Shown: positions 32,147 through 43,262 of the stretch, one piece after another | Numbering within the stretch: the first letter of the stretch is position 1 | How the letters are laid out: every line of letters begins with the position of its first letter | Origin: Symsagittifera roscoffensis | Taxonomy: Eukaryota > Xenacoelomorpha > Acoela > Convolutidae | NCBI RefSeq assembly: GCF_963678635.1 | Contig: NC_087069.1 | Location: 24,356,303 to 24,420,302 of the forward strand | Length of the DNA: 64,000 nucleotides | Reading direction: 5' to 3' | Notes under the pieces: generated by a model | Databases searched by the model: none | The model's input: only the letters and a program-made list of their open reading frames with translations | What the model was told of the DNA's origin: nothing | Position numbers and translations under genes: made by a program

Positions 32147-33468
32147 TTGGCCACGCGGTTCAGCGATGTTGCAGAGAAAGAGAAGAGTGAGGTACAAATT
32201 TTACCTGTTTGCTATGCGAGTACCACTGTGAACTTGGCAACGGCAATAGGATTTTTCTCGAGAATGGGTAATCTAGAGTCGCTAGAGATGCTAGAGTCTG
32301 AACTCCATCTAATCGAGCCATTGAGTGTGGAATCCTGGCCTGGAGTTTAGCAGATGATTCAGAAATACATCAGGGGATGAAAGTTGGGACTGGAAGCAGA
32401 GATAGCGCTCCCGATGACTGAGGCCCAAGACTTGCACTGAAAACGAATTCCTTGGTGGGATCGGTGATGGAAATCATTTGTGGGAGCTACTATCCGTTGC
32501 ATATGTCGTTGGTCGAGGGTCCAGCCTGAGGGTGATGATTGACAAGGTTTTTTCGGTACCCAAGTGTGTACGACTGGCGAGAATGTCACTGAATTCGCAG
32601 CAACTGCGTAGCAGTGCCGAGACCCAAGGTAGAGGACTTGGGTAATACTTGAGAAGAAGATCTCTTGAGTCTTGAGAAGGAGAATTCTATTGACTTTGAA
32701 AAGCAAATCATGAGTGGCAAGGTATCATGAGTGGCAAGGAACGCAACCTCCGGATTTTTAACCTGATGCATGGAGATTCTCCATGTCACTGTGTGGCACA
32801 GACCATGTGGCATCTTGAGAAGAGCAACCTCTGCTTGATATGGGATGATGACGAAATCCCTGTAATAGGATTACCAGATCTACAAAAGAATTTGACCATT
32901 TTCGTGGTAGGCTCGATGCTGGCACTGCGATGGATTGAGGAGAACGCAATGAAGTACGAGGAGTCGAAAGCGCCGACGATGGAGGCGATACATGACATCG
33001 ATTACAGCAGGAGGCTTGAGTTGTTTGGGACTGCTTGTAAGCTATTCGCCAAACCGATGGAAGGCAACCAATTTTTCTCGTGGTTCAGGGCCACATTGAC
33101 CTCTTGGTTTTACATTTTGACGAAGAACCACGTGAAGAAACATCAAAAGGAGTATCGCCAGTTCCTGGCGGAGATAAGACCAGAGGCTTTCAAGAGGCCG
33201 CTGCTTACTCATCGCTATCGAACAACCACGGGATGGAAACGGGTTGACAAGGTATCAAAAGACAATACTTAAGCGAGGGAATTGAGACTGGAGGAAGATC
33301 TAGCCAAAAACATGAGCTTGAGCTAACTTTATTCCTTTTGCTTGAACAGAGAGCACAAGGTGAAGAAACTACCGAAACATTCCAAAAGACAGCAGAAACA
33401 GAAAGAGTGGATGCGGATTGCGAGCAACTGAAGGCATGGGAAGAAATCGTGAGCAGCTCTGATGATTA
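32147..33468 (+). pseudogene. ORF3 C-terminal region, copy A
   Basis: Frames 32147-32350 (ATRFSDVAEKEKSEVQILPVCY) and 32727-33272 (DSPCHCVAQTMWHLEKSNLCLIWDDD, LTIFVVGSMLALRWIEENAMKY, WFRATLTSWFYILTKNHVKKHQKEYRQFLAEI), ending in a charged tail at the 33468 stop. All blocks recur in copy B (58200-59600) with many synonymous-type differences, so the protein was maintained before inactivation. Family unknown. Confidence 0.55.
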
Positions 33469-34317
33469 AGAAGAATTGACAAGGCAGAGCACGCTAACGC
33501 GTCTGGGCCCAGTACCTCGAAGGCAAGGGAGACGAAGTAAGTCATATAATCGGGATGGATTCTTGGTCCTTGAGTGGGAAAAGGAACTAGGACTTGAGCG
33601 TGAACTCAGATAAAATCTGAGGGAACAAAAACAAGGCTTTAACCCAGGAGCTATTGTTATCTAATATATAATATCTTTTTATATATTAAACTTTTGCATG
33701 ACTACGTTCTGACTGAGTTGATAGAAAAAAATTTTAAACAGCTTCTGGGATCGAAGACAAGAGTGGTGTTCATATCGTCGCCAGCGTATGCGAGCATGCC
33801 GCCTGTCGTTCAATTCGTCTAAGCGGTGGTAGTCCTAATATCAGAAGGCGGTGAACTGCGGATGCTGATGGTCACTCTTAATCGAGAATGGGAACCGAAG
33901 GACTTGAGACTCTTCAGCTCGGAAGTGGCGGCAGCTTGAGCGGATATATATCTTGCCTTGTGAGGCTTTTACGAGTCTGCAGATGTCTTGAGAGTGCTTG
34001 ATGAAGTCTTGTGATTAGATATCGCGAGTCTGGCAAGGCGACTGAAGTTCAAACCAGAAATCATTGATGACCATTACGTGGTCAATCACTTGACCACGAG
34101 CTTGTGGTTCCGGAACATGGAACTCAAAACCGTGGGCTCCACGAGCAGCTCAAAGCGGCCTGTACATGACCGGAGGAGTGTGGAGTACACAGCGAAGTAA
34201 TTAGAGTCGATGGTGTATCGCCTCACCCAAGAAAGAGGAAGATGGCCATATCTGACGCTGAGGTTCGAAAGTGTGGGTGACAAAAGGAAATATACAGCGC
34301 CCCCTTGATAAAAACAG

Positions 34318-35109
34318 GTGTGGGAATTCATGCAGAACCAGTTCGAGCGAGCGGAGAAAAAAGGACCGACGGTGGAAACGTTTGTCTCCTTGCCGAATGA
34401 CACGACCATCATCAATTTCTGCAAGGATCGCGCCAAAGGAAATTTGAAATCGAGAAAGGCGCATGAGATCTTGGGATTCTTGAGTTCTTGCTGGGAGAAA
34501 AAGTATATGGGTGGATTTTTCTCTGCGAGGGAGACCATCTTTGAAACATACATTCAGGACATCTTGAGTATGTCGATCAACTTGTCGCTGGCCTTATACT
34601 TGGTATTCCTTAGAAGGTTGTTCAATATTGGCCCAGCCTTCATCTGCAGTAGCGATAATGAGACCCTGAGGATCGACAGATACATGATTCTGAGCCTCCT
34701 GACGCATGGGAATCTGGCGGCATTTCATTGTCTGATGAAGTATGTGGACCCGATGGCCATGGCTAAAGTCCACCCAAGTCTTGAGACCTACTCCGATAAG
34801 TGTGCCACGGGATTGAAAACGCTCCTGGTTAGAAAATCTTCTGATTCAGAACAGACGGACCCGAGATCGGACCCAAAAACTAAAAAACAAATCCTGGAAG
34901 TAATTGGAGGTAGGCTTCTTCTGACTGTCTTATGCCTGGCAATGAGATCTGATTCTCTTGGTGTAGTAGGAGTGCTGGGAGAAGTGGTTACCTGCGTCTA
35001 TAGACCGGCAGTGAGTTATGCCTTTCCAAATCCCCTAATTACGGCCTATCGGCATTTATTGATACATATGGGCTTGATAAGCGTTCTAGATGGGAAGTCA
35101 TTGAATTGA
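34318..35109 (+). CDS. ORF3 unknown domain, intact 263-codon frame (duplicate)
   Basis: Second copy of the 28262-29053 frame with four substitutions (Lys3 to Glu, Glu16 to Gly, one Leu to Val, one Ala to Thr). Both being open reflects recent duplication more than selection. Confidence 0.45.
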   Translation: MWEFMQNQFERAEKKGPTVETFVSLPNDTTIINFCKDRAKGNLKSRKAHEILGFLSSCWEKKYMGGFFSARETIFETYIQDILSMSINLSLALYLVFLRRLFNIGPAFICSSDNETLRIDRYMILSLLTHGNLAAFHCLMKYVDPMAMAKVHPSLETYSDKCATGLKTLLVRKSSDSEQTDPRSDPKTKKQILEVIGGRLLLTVLCLAMRSDSLGVVGVLGEVVTCVYRPAVSYAFPNPLITAYRHLLIHMGLISVLDGKSLN

Positions 35110-35339
35110 TGCAAACAAGAACAGTTGAGAGCTCAAATGAGCGAGAAGGTGTGGTTTGAAAGACCAAGGATCCTGAATTGATAATGCTGAACTTCAGGGG
35201 CCAATTGAAATGCAGGATGAGTAGAAAACGACAGGGTCCGATTGAAGGTTACTCAAAGTTCTGGAATTCAAAACCTCCCGAGAGTCCTTCAAAATACCAG
35301 CTGTGACGGTGGCCTTCGACTTGATAAGGAAGGATCTGA

Positions 35340-35980
35340 GTGTGTTTTTTTGAGCGGGATGGGCTGCCAGCCACTCACCCGGAATTTCCTATCTTGAGGT
35401 GGATGGCATTTGAAATGATCAGTCCGTTACTCTTGCCGTCGGTGCAGGCCAGAAAAGTCGTGGATCGACAACAAAGATTGTTCAGCATGGCTGTGATATC
35501 TTGTTTATCGGTTACTCTGCGGCTGCGTTTTTTGACTCTAGTGAGATAAAGATAAATTCCTGGACGCACGCAGCAAGAAAGATTAGGGGGCCAATGTCAC
35601 CGACAATGCATCCGCGTGATGTGATTTGCGTGCTTGAGAAGGCCGCGTTTGAGAACAAGTACCCAGTATGCAATGATGGCCGGGTCATAATTGAAGAAGA
35701 ACACTTGGGCCGGAAGGCGGAATTGAGATGCAGCACAAGGAATTATCTGGCGCCCAAAGGGTTGGAAGAGTTGGAGTTGCAACATGAAGGACACAGACTC
35801 GACCTGGCTGGCACACTTTACGTACCCCTCACGGAAAACATGAGACAAAATCTGGCCATACTTTTGCCTGTAGATAAGACTCCTGGAAACAAAGAAATCT
35901 TTCAGTGGAGAATGGGTTTGAGGATGCAACAGAAGGAGAAAGGATGGAGTAAAATGTCAGTAAAGCTGAGTAAAAAATAG
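35340..35980 (+). pseudogene. ORF3 segment with shared frameshift (duplicate)
   Basis: Duplicate of 29284-29924 with the same frameshift; ends at an adjacent stop after KLSKK. Confidence 0.5.
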
Positions 35981-37012
35981 ACAAGGCAATAACCCAAGCT
36001 GAAGAGGTACAGATTAGGACGTACAGTCCGGGCACCACATGAGAACTATTACAGGACCTGAGTGAACAGGAATGGGCCAATACGGAGGCGCCACTCATGG
36101 TTTCCGCTCGAGAGAACTTGAGTTGCTGCTTGGGAGTCAACCAGCCGGTATTTAGGGAAAAGAGTAAAGGGAAAAACAACTTCGAAGGAAATAAAACGAG
36201 GTTCTTGAGTACTCTAGGTCAGGAGGGATGACAAAAGTTCTTGACAAAATTCAATCGGAAAGTGGAAAAAATAGTAGATGTCGAGGAGTTTAAGGAGGAA
36301 GTGTGGGACATAGTGGTGGAGTTTGGAGAGCCTATCTTATTGGGAACTGGATTCGACAAGGAAGCGAGAGAGGAGTTTTTTGAGCAAGATGATTCATTTC
36401 CTGGAAACGAGGCCGAATAGTGCACCTAGATCCTGTAAAGACGGCCCTATTTTTAAAAAAATGAAAGAAAAAAGATATCACCAAAATGAGTAAAAAAGAT
36501 AAAGCTATTATTTTAGCTAAAAATGTTATTTTTACCTAAGGCTGAAGGGGAAAAAAAACTTGAGACAAAATAACGGGGAAAGCAAGAGTCAGAGGAAGAG
36601 GAACAGGAAAAGGAGACCATTTTGGCGATGATTGAGTCTACGCCCCCGAGCAAAGAGTCGATTTCAAGGAAGAGGAAGCAAGATACGGAAGTAAGGAGTC
36701 ACTCAACGGAAGCGGTGTCGAGGCGAACTTGAAAAAAGGACCCTCCGATGATTTTGGCGAGATGGAGGACTGCAGCTTACAGAGACAATTCGACATCAAG
36801 AAATTGGCGGAGGTGGTGACCGGTATGGTGAGCGCATCAGGGCCACTGACATAAAAGGACTTTAAACCGCAACGGATGAAGATAAAGAAGAGTCTAACGA
36901 CAAAGCGTAAGAGTCTAGAGACGAACTTACGAAGAAGATGAAGCCGGGCACTTGTCTCGGTGTGGATGTGACGGACAATCTAGCGTGAGAATTCAGTAAT
37001 CCAGAGAAGGAA

Positions 37013-38192
37013 TTGGCCACGCGGTTCAGCGATGTTGCAGAAAAAGAGAAGAGTGAGGTACAAATTTTACCTGTTTGCTATGCGAGTACCTCTGTGAACT
37101 TGGCAACGGCAATAAGACTCTTCTCGAGAATGTGTAATCTAGATTCGCTAGAGATGCTAGAGTCTGAACTCCATCTAATCGCGCCATTGAGTGTGGAATC
37201 CTGGCCTGGAGTTTAGCTGATGATTCAGAAAAACATCAGGGGATGGAAGTTGGGACTGGAAGCAGAGATAGCGCTCCCAATGATTGAGGCCCAAGACTTG
37301 CACTGAAAACGAATTCCTTGGTGGGATCGGTGATGGAAAACATTTGTGGGAGCTACTATCCGTTGCATATGTCGTGGGTCGAGGGTCCAGCCTGAGGGTG
37401 ATGATTGACAAGGTTTTTTCGGTACCCAAGTGTGTACGACTGGCGAGAATGTCACTGAATTCGCAGCAACTGCGTAGCAGTGCCGGGACCCAAGGTAGAG
37501 GACTTGGGTAATACTTGAGAAGAAGATCTCTTGAGTCTTGAGAAGAAGAATTCTATTGACTTTGAAAAGCAAATCATGAGTGGCAAGGTATCATGAGTGG
37601 CAAGGAACGCAACCTCCGGATTTTTAACCTGATGCATGGAGATTCTCCATGTCACTGTGTGGCACAGACCACGTGGCATCTTGAGAAGAGCAACCTCTGC
37701 TTGATATGGGATGATGAGGAAATCCCTGTAATAGGATTACCAGATCTCCAAAAGAAGATGACCGTTTTCGTGGTAGGCTCGATGCTGGCACTGCGATGGA
37801 TTGAGGAGAACGCAATGAAGTACGAGGAGTCGAAAGCGCCGACGATGGAGGCGATACATGACATCGATTACAGCAGGAGGCTTGAGTTGTTTGGGACTGC
37901 TTGTAAGCTATTTGCCAAAGCGATGGAAGGCAACCAACTTTTCTCGTGGTTCAGGGCCACATTGACCTCTTGGTTTTGGGTTTTGACGAAGAACCACGTG
38001 AAGAAACATAAAAAGGAGTATCGCCAGTTCCTGGCGGAGATAAGGCCAGAGGTTTTCAAGAGGCCGCTGCTTACTCATCGCTATCGAACAACCACGGGAT
38101 GGAAACGGGTTGACAAGGTATCAAAAGACAATACTGAAGCGAGGGAATTGAGACTGGAGGAAGATCTAGCCAAAAACATGAGTTTGAGCTAA
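37013..38192 (+). pseudogene. ORF3 C-terminal region (duplicate)
   Basis: Duplicate of 32147-33330. The 199-codon frame 37593-38192 is longer than its counterpart because a stop in copy A (33270) is a Glu codon here, and it continues EARELRLEEDLAKNMSLS. It ends at the TAA before CTTTATTC. Confidence 0.5.
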
Positions 38193-38619
38193 CTTTATTC
38201 TTTTTGCTTGAACAGAGAGCACAAGGTGAAGAAACTACCGAAACATTCCAAACGACAGCAGGAACAGAGAGAGTGGATGCGGATTGCGAGCAACTGAAGG
38301 CATGGGAAGAAATTGTGAGGAGCTCTGAGATGAAGAAGAACTGACAAGGCAGAGCACGGTGCCGAGCGCTTCTGGGCCCAGTACCTCGAAGGCAAGGGAG
38401 AAGAAGTAAGTCAGGGACTCGGGATGGATTCTTGGGTCTTGAGTAGTAAAAGGAACTAGGACTTGAGCGTGAATTCAGATAAAATCTGAGTGAACAAAAT
38501 CAAGGGTTTAACCCAGGAGCTATTGTTATCTAATATATAATATCTTTTTATATATTAAACTTTTGCATGACTACGTTCTGACTGGTTGATAGAAAGAAAT
38601 TTTAAACGGCTTCTAAATG

Positions 38620-38850
38620 TAAAATCCAAAGTGCAGTTGGATGAAAATTTTACTGGCTGTTTAGCTATGGAGTGACAATTTTACGTGGCTGTGACTTTGG
38701 GGATGTAGATCAAGTTGGATCTGCTGCAAAATTCTGTAGATGACCACTGGCGCTGTTTCGTGAGACGCGCTCAACATTCTGGAGGCTCACTGACATGACG
38801 ACAACGAGCGATGAAGACATCGATCTCGAGTCCGAAGAGTATGTGCCAGT
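38620..38850. other. Untranslated 3' end of copy A before the LTR
   Basis: Shares TGGAGTGACAATTTTAC-TGGCTGTGA and CATTCTGGAGGCTCACTGACATGACGAC with copy B (59920-60060). No coding content. No strong polypurine tract; GAGTCCGAAGAGTATG just before the LTR is the only purine-rich run. Confidence 0.5.
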
Positions 38851-39840
38851 CGGTAATTCTCCAAATCTTGATCTTAATTTTGGGGGAAATAGTATTTATT
38901 GAAAAGTTTGAGTCGGCCATGCCATGCTCAATTTCTTCGCAGTGGCTGAAATAAGAAGTCAAAAAGAGCAGAAGAACCGAATAAGAGTTGCAGTAAAACT
39001 GACGGAAAATCGCTCTGGAGTCAAATTGCTAATCGCAATCTGTTCAAAAATAAATAAACTGAGTAGATCTGTATTGTTCCCGATTAAGAACGCTGAGAAT
39101 TATTGCGCGAGTGTTTTTACAGGCGCAAGCAGAACCTGGACTGAGCAGTTTGACGAATGAAGCGACGCAATGGTTCAGACAATAAAACTATTTGAGCTTA
39201 AATTACTTGTTGTCTCCTCAAACATTTTGAATTATTTTAGTTATTATTTAGAGTTTTAAAATATTGTTTCAAACGTCTTCGCTCATTTTTGGCACCATCA
39301 GGATTCAAACTTTTTCTACCACATTTACAAAACGTTCAAAAATTTTGGGTTTTAGTTATATTATATATTTGATTTTAAATTCGAGTCAGTATGTAAGTAC
39401 TGAAACTAATTTCTTGAGTGTATTTTACAGAGTCATGTTGAGGAAAGGCCGGTTTTAGTTTGGTAACCATATCGTACGATTTAGCCGAATGAGCTCCGAC
39501 CGAATGAGGTACCAAAACACTACTCTCTTACTCTTGATCCAATAGTAATAGGGCCTATCTATATCTATATTATATCTAAAAGCGAGTGACGGCTCCCTTC
39601 CATGTTTAAGTTTAATAATTTTGCATGTTTAACAAAAAAAATTTTTTGTTTAAGCTGAAGATTATATTGGAATACTTAAGAAAATTTTTCATTTAGTTTT
39701 CGGCCAGGTCAATAAATGATATGTAATTTTTAGGGGCCATTTAATGTCTGTCTCTCTGTTTACCTGCTTTTTCGTTTAATCTGATTATGTCTGTCTACCC
39801 GTCAATTTGGTTTCCATGGTTCAGTTCAAAATAATAAAAC
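38850..39840 (+). repeat. LTR-like unit 1 (3' LTR of copy A and flank)
   Basis: Carries the LTR blocks seen at 14761-15470 but with internal differences, a 78-codon frame (38924-39160, NAENYCASVFTGASRTWTEQFDE) related to the one in the 5' LTR, GGCACCATCAGGATTCAAAC, CCGAATGAGGTACCAAAACAC and GGGCCTATCTATATCTATA. A tail, TGTCTGTCTACCCGTCAATTTGG, leads into the T-rich tract. Confidence 0.65.
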
Positions 39841-40415
39841 TGTCAAACCGCTGTCTCGCATTCTTTCTTTTTTATTATCTAGATTTTCGATCCTCTTTTT
39901 CGACCCTTCTTTCTCAATAGTTTTTTCTATCTGTTCTTTCTATCTTTGTTTTTTTTTCAAGCCTTTATTTTTCGATGTTTTTTTCTATTTTTTTCAATCT
40001 TTTCGATCCTTCTTTTTCGATCCCTCTTTTTTGATCTTTTTTTCATCATTTCTTTTCTTTCTTCTTTTTTTCTACTTTTTTTGGTTTTTTTTTTTCAATC
40101 TTTCTTTTTCTATCTTTCTTCTATCTTTTTTTCGATTCTTAGTTTTCGATATTTTTTTCCTATCATTTTTTTCAATTTTTTTTTATCATTTCTTATTTGA
40201 TATTTTCTTCGGTTTTTTTTGGACTTTTCGATCCTTCTTTTTTTTATCTTTTAATCTCTTTTTTTGCTGTCTTTTTTTGCTATCTTTTTTCTAAACTTTT
40301 TTTCGATCCCTCTTTTTCGACTTTTTTTCAATCATTTTGATCCTTCTTTTTTGATCTTTTTCTTTTTTCTTTTTTTTATCCTTCTTTTTTAATCTTTTGA
40401 TCCCTTTTTTGTTCC
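39840..40415. repeat. T-rich tract (TTTTTCGATCCTTC repeats)
   Basis: Low-complexity pyrimidine DNA of the type TTTTTCGATCCTTCTTTTTT. Phe-rich open frames here are composition artefacts. Repeated after each LTR-like unit. Confidence 0.85.
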
Positions 40416-41625
40416 AGCGCTCATAATTGGAAGTATGACCCTAACTTGGGAGTTTAATTTTGATTTTGGGTACAAAAGTTTTTTTTTCTAAAAGTCGAAT
40501 CGACCATGTCATGCTCAAGTTTCTCGCGACAAGTGAAAATCAGAAGTTAATTTGATCAGAAGAAAAATATCAAAATTGCGGGAAAGTTAGTAAAAGTAAG
40601 TCGAGAGTAAAGTTGCTGGTCGCAATTTTATTGCAATCAACAAATTGAGTAGAGCTATCTTGTTCCCGATAGAAAATGCTGAGAATTTTTGCGGGAGTGT
40701 TTTTACAAGAGCTAGGAGAACCTTGACTGAGCAGGTCGACGAGTGAAGCGACACAATTGTTCAGACAATAAAACTAGTTGAGCTGAATCTACTTGTTATT
40801 TCCTCAAACTTCTTGATTTATTTTAGTTATTTTATAAGATTTTAAATTTTTAATTCAAACATTTTCGAAATTTTTGTGCACCATCAGTATTAAAACTGTT
40901 TCTACGACATTTACAAAACGTTCAAAGATTTTGGGTTTTGGTGATATTATTTATTTGATTCTGAAGTCGAGTCAGTATGTGAGTACTGAAAGTCATTTCT
41001 TGAGTGTATTTTACTCAGTCATGTTGAGATAAGGCCGATTTTAGTTTGATCCATCAGAAATGAAATGAGTAATGTGAAACAAACTAGTGGTTTTTACTTG
41101 GGCTACCAATCCTGTTTCTATCGGCGTTCTCTTGTGTTAGGTTTTTAGAGATCTAACCGTGAAGACAATCTTTTTTCTAGAGTGGGGGATATTTTGGTAG
41201 TAGCCTTTATGATGCAACACAATCTTGATGTCCCATGTCGTAAGCGAACCGAATTGTCTCCGACCGAATGAGATACAAAAACACAAAAGTGTCTCTTACT
41301 CTTGATCCAATAGTTATAGGGCCTATCTATGTCTATACTATATTTAATTGCGAGTGACGGCTCCTTTCCATGTTTAAGAATAATAACTTTGCATGTTTAA
41401 CAAAAGAAGCTTTTTTGTTCAAGCTGAAGATTATATTGCAATACTTAAGAAAATTATCTTTTAGTTTTCGACAAGGTCAATAAATTTTGTGTAATTTTTA
41501 GAGGCCAATTTATGTCTGTCTCATTGTATACCTGCTTTTTCGTTTAACTTGATTATATCTGTCTACCCGTCATTTTGGTTTCAACGATTCAGTTCAAAAT
41601 AATAAAACTGTTAAACGGTTGTCTC
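40416..41625 (+). repeat. LTR-like unit 2
   Basis: GCGCTCATAATTGGAAG start, TCGACGAGTGAAGCGACACAA, GTGCACCATCAGTATTAAAAC, TGTTGAGATAAGGCCG, GGGCCTATCTATGTCTATAC and the TGTCTACCCGTCATTTTGG tail in the same order as unit 1. Stops break the small frame that units at 14.8 and 38.9 kb keep. Confidence 0.7.
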
Positions 41626-41935
41626 CCATTCTTTCTCTTTTATTATCTAGATTTTCGATCCTTTTTTTGTTCTGTCTTTTTTCGACCTTTCTTTCTCGAT
41701 GTTTTTTTCTATCTGTTTTTTCTTTCTTTTTTTTCAATTCGTTATTTTTCGATGTTTTTTCTATTTTTTTTTCAATCTTTTCGATCCTTTTTTTCGATCC
41801 ATGATTTTTGATCTTTTTTTTTCATCTTTTCTTTTCTTTGTTCTTTTTAATCTTTTTTTTCAATCTTTTGTTCTTTTTGTTATCTTTTTTTCTACCTTTT
41901 TTTGTTCTTTTTTCTATTTTTTCAATCTCTTTTAT
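41626..41935. repeat. T-rich tract
   Basis: Same TTTTTCGATCCTTT-type low complexity as 39840-40415, shorter. Confidence 0.85.
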
Positions 41936-42710
41936 GCACCATCAGTATCAAAATTTTGTGCACCATCAGTATTAAAATTTTTTCTACCACATTTACAAAA
42001 CATTCAAAGATTTTGTGTTTTAGTCACATGATTTCTTTGATTCTAAAGTTGTGTCAGTATGTGAGTACTGAAATTAATTTTTTGAGTGTGTTTACACAGT
42101 CATGTTGAAGTAAGGCCGGTTTTAGTTTGATTCATCTGAAATGGATCGAAGGTCCAATGTCCAATAAAAACTAATGGTTTTTACTTGGGCTACCAACACT
42201 GTTTTTAACGGCGTTCGGGTGTGTTAGGTTTTTAGAAAACTAACCGTGAAGACGTTCTTATTTCTAGAGTGGAGGGATTTTGGTAGTAGTCTTTAAGATG
42301 CAACACGATCTTGATGTCGTAAGCAAACCGAATTGTCTCCGACTGAACGAGGTACAAAAACACAAAAGATGTCTCTTAGTCTTCATTCACTAGTTATAGG
42401 GCCTATCTATATCTATACTATATTTAAAGGCGAGTGACAGCTAGCTCCCATGTTTAAGCAAAATAATTTTGCATGTTGAACAAAAAAAAAATTTAATGTG
42501 CAAGCTAAAGATTATATTGCAATACCTAAGAAAGTTTTTCGATTAGTTTTGCGCAAGGTGAATAATTTTTCAGTAATTTTTAGTCGAGGCCAATTCTTGT
42601 CTGTCTCCCTGTATACCTGCTTTTTCGTTCATTTTTATTGTGTCTGTCTACCCGTCAATTTGGTTCCCAGGATTAAGTTAAAATATTATTACTGCCAAAC
42701 GAATGCCTTC
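41936..42710 (+). repeat. LTR-like unit 3, 5'-truncated
   Basis: Begins within the unit at the GCACCATCAGTAT block (which is itself doubled, 41936-41971) and continues through GTATGTGAGTACTGAAATTAATT, TGTTGAAGTAAGGCCGG, CTATATCTATACTATA and the TGTCTACCCGTCAATTTGG tail. Confidence 0.7.
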
Positions 42711-43255
42711 CATTCTTTCTCCTTTTTTTATCTAGATTTTCTATCTTCTTTTCTGTCTTTCTTCGACCCTTCTTTCTCGATCTTTTTTCTATCTGTTTTT
42801 CTATCCTTATTTTTATTTTTTTCGATCCTACTTTTTCGATGTTTTTTTTATCTTTAATTTCAATCTTTTCGATCCTTATTTTTCAATCCCTCTTTTTTGA
42901 TCTTTTTTTCATCTTCACTTTCTATCTTTTTTTCGACCTTTTGTTCTCTTTTTAAAATTTTTTTTTCTATATTTTTTTTTGTTTTTTTTTCTACTTTTTT
43001 TTCAATCTTTCTTTTTCTATCTTTTTTCTGTCTATTGCCGATCTTTCTTTTTCGATAAATTTTGCTATCTTTTTTTCGATCCTTCAACCATTTTTCATTC
43101 ATTTTTTTAAAATCTTTTTTCTAAACTTTTTTTTATCCTTCTTTTTCGATTTTTTTTTCAATCATTTTGATCCTTTTTTTAAAATCTTTTATTCATCTTT
43201 TTTTTCTATCTTCTTTTTTATCTTTCTTTTTCAATCTTTTGTTCTCTTCTTTGTT
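42711..43255. repeat. T-rich tract
   Basis: Pyrimidine low complexity, the third in the array, ending TTGTTCCAG immediately before the LTR of copy B. The preceding unit boundary has the same TTTGTTCCAG. Confidence 0.85.
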
Positions 43256-43262
43256 CCAGTTG

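Larger units (their letters stand above)
25475..33468 (+). pseudogene. Giant third ORF (ORF3), copy A, ~8 kb, degenerate
   Basis: Begins at the KKPTLDELF / MEEHMVVMLNAILQQESQGEG segment, which matches the start of ORF3 in copy B, and ends at ...EEIVSSSDD-stop (33468). Along it, in changing frames: a coiled coil (25830-26110), the LSQIKPLAVDVALPGLT segment (26260-26310), an SGNH-like GDSL block (26616-26627), a FAGLNDHLHASGLLEPLR block (about 27565-27615), a 263-codon intact frame (28262-29053), a 159-codon frame (29445-29924), an acidic linker, and C-terminal blocks at 31273-31704, 32147-32350 and 32727-33272. Full-length translation would be around 2,600 residues. Position after pol is that of env in errantiviruses, but I see no signal peptide, furin site or transmembrane anchor. 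Function unknown. Confidence 0.65.
33745..38620 (+). repeat. Tandem duplicate of 27689-33744 (ORF3 distal half), with 1.19-kb deletion
   Basis: From 33745 the sequence repeats 27689 onward at a constant offset of 6056 and near identity (the 263-codon frame differs at four residues). The junction is ...AAACAGCTTC then TGGGATCGAAG. In the duplicate, bases corresponding to about 30835-32018 are missing (joined near 36885). The end, about 38620, continues into unique sequence and an LTR, as the end of copy B does, so this is the original 3' end and the extra block was made by unequal exchange or template switching. Confidence 0.9.
14761..39620 (+). mobile_element. Giant Ty3/Gypsy-type LTR retrotransposon, copy A (degenerate, with internal tandem duplication)
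   Basis: Order: LTR-like sequence, leader with a 35-bp repeat cluster, gag, protease (DTG), RT, RNase H, acidic spacer, integrase, macro-like module, splice acceptor, giant ORF3 region, a tandem repeat of the distal 6 kb, then LTR-like sequence again from about 38.85 kb. RT-RNase H-integrase order defines Ty3/Gypsy (Metaviridae) rather than copia. Frameshifts and stops throughout make it inactive. Copy B at 43.26-60.8 kb has the same layout at roughly 75-80% nucleotide identity in conserved pol stretches (visual estimate). Without the duplication the element would be about 20 kb, several times the usual gypsy length. Confidence 0.85.

Noticed and set aside
25475-33468. Calling ORF3 an envelope glycoprotein
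   Set aside because: Position fits, but I see no signal peptide, cleavage site, fusion peptide or C-terminal membrane anchor, and SGNH-like and coiled-coil parts point elsewhere.
39946-40294. Phe-rich plus-strand frames that look like membrane proteins
   Set aside because: Low-complexity TTTTTC tracts; similar frames occur at every T-rich tract.
42860-43102. Lys-rich 80-codon minus-strand frame (KKDRKRKIEKK)
   Set aside because: It is the complement of a T-rich simple repeat; composition alone keeps it open.
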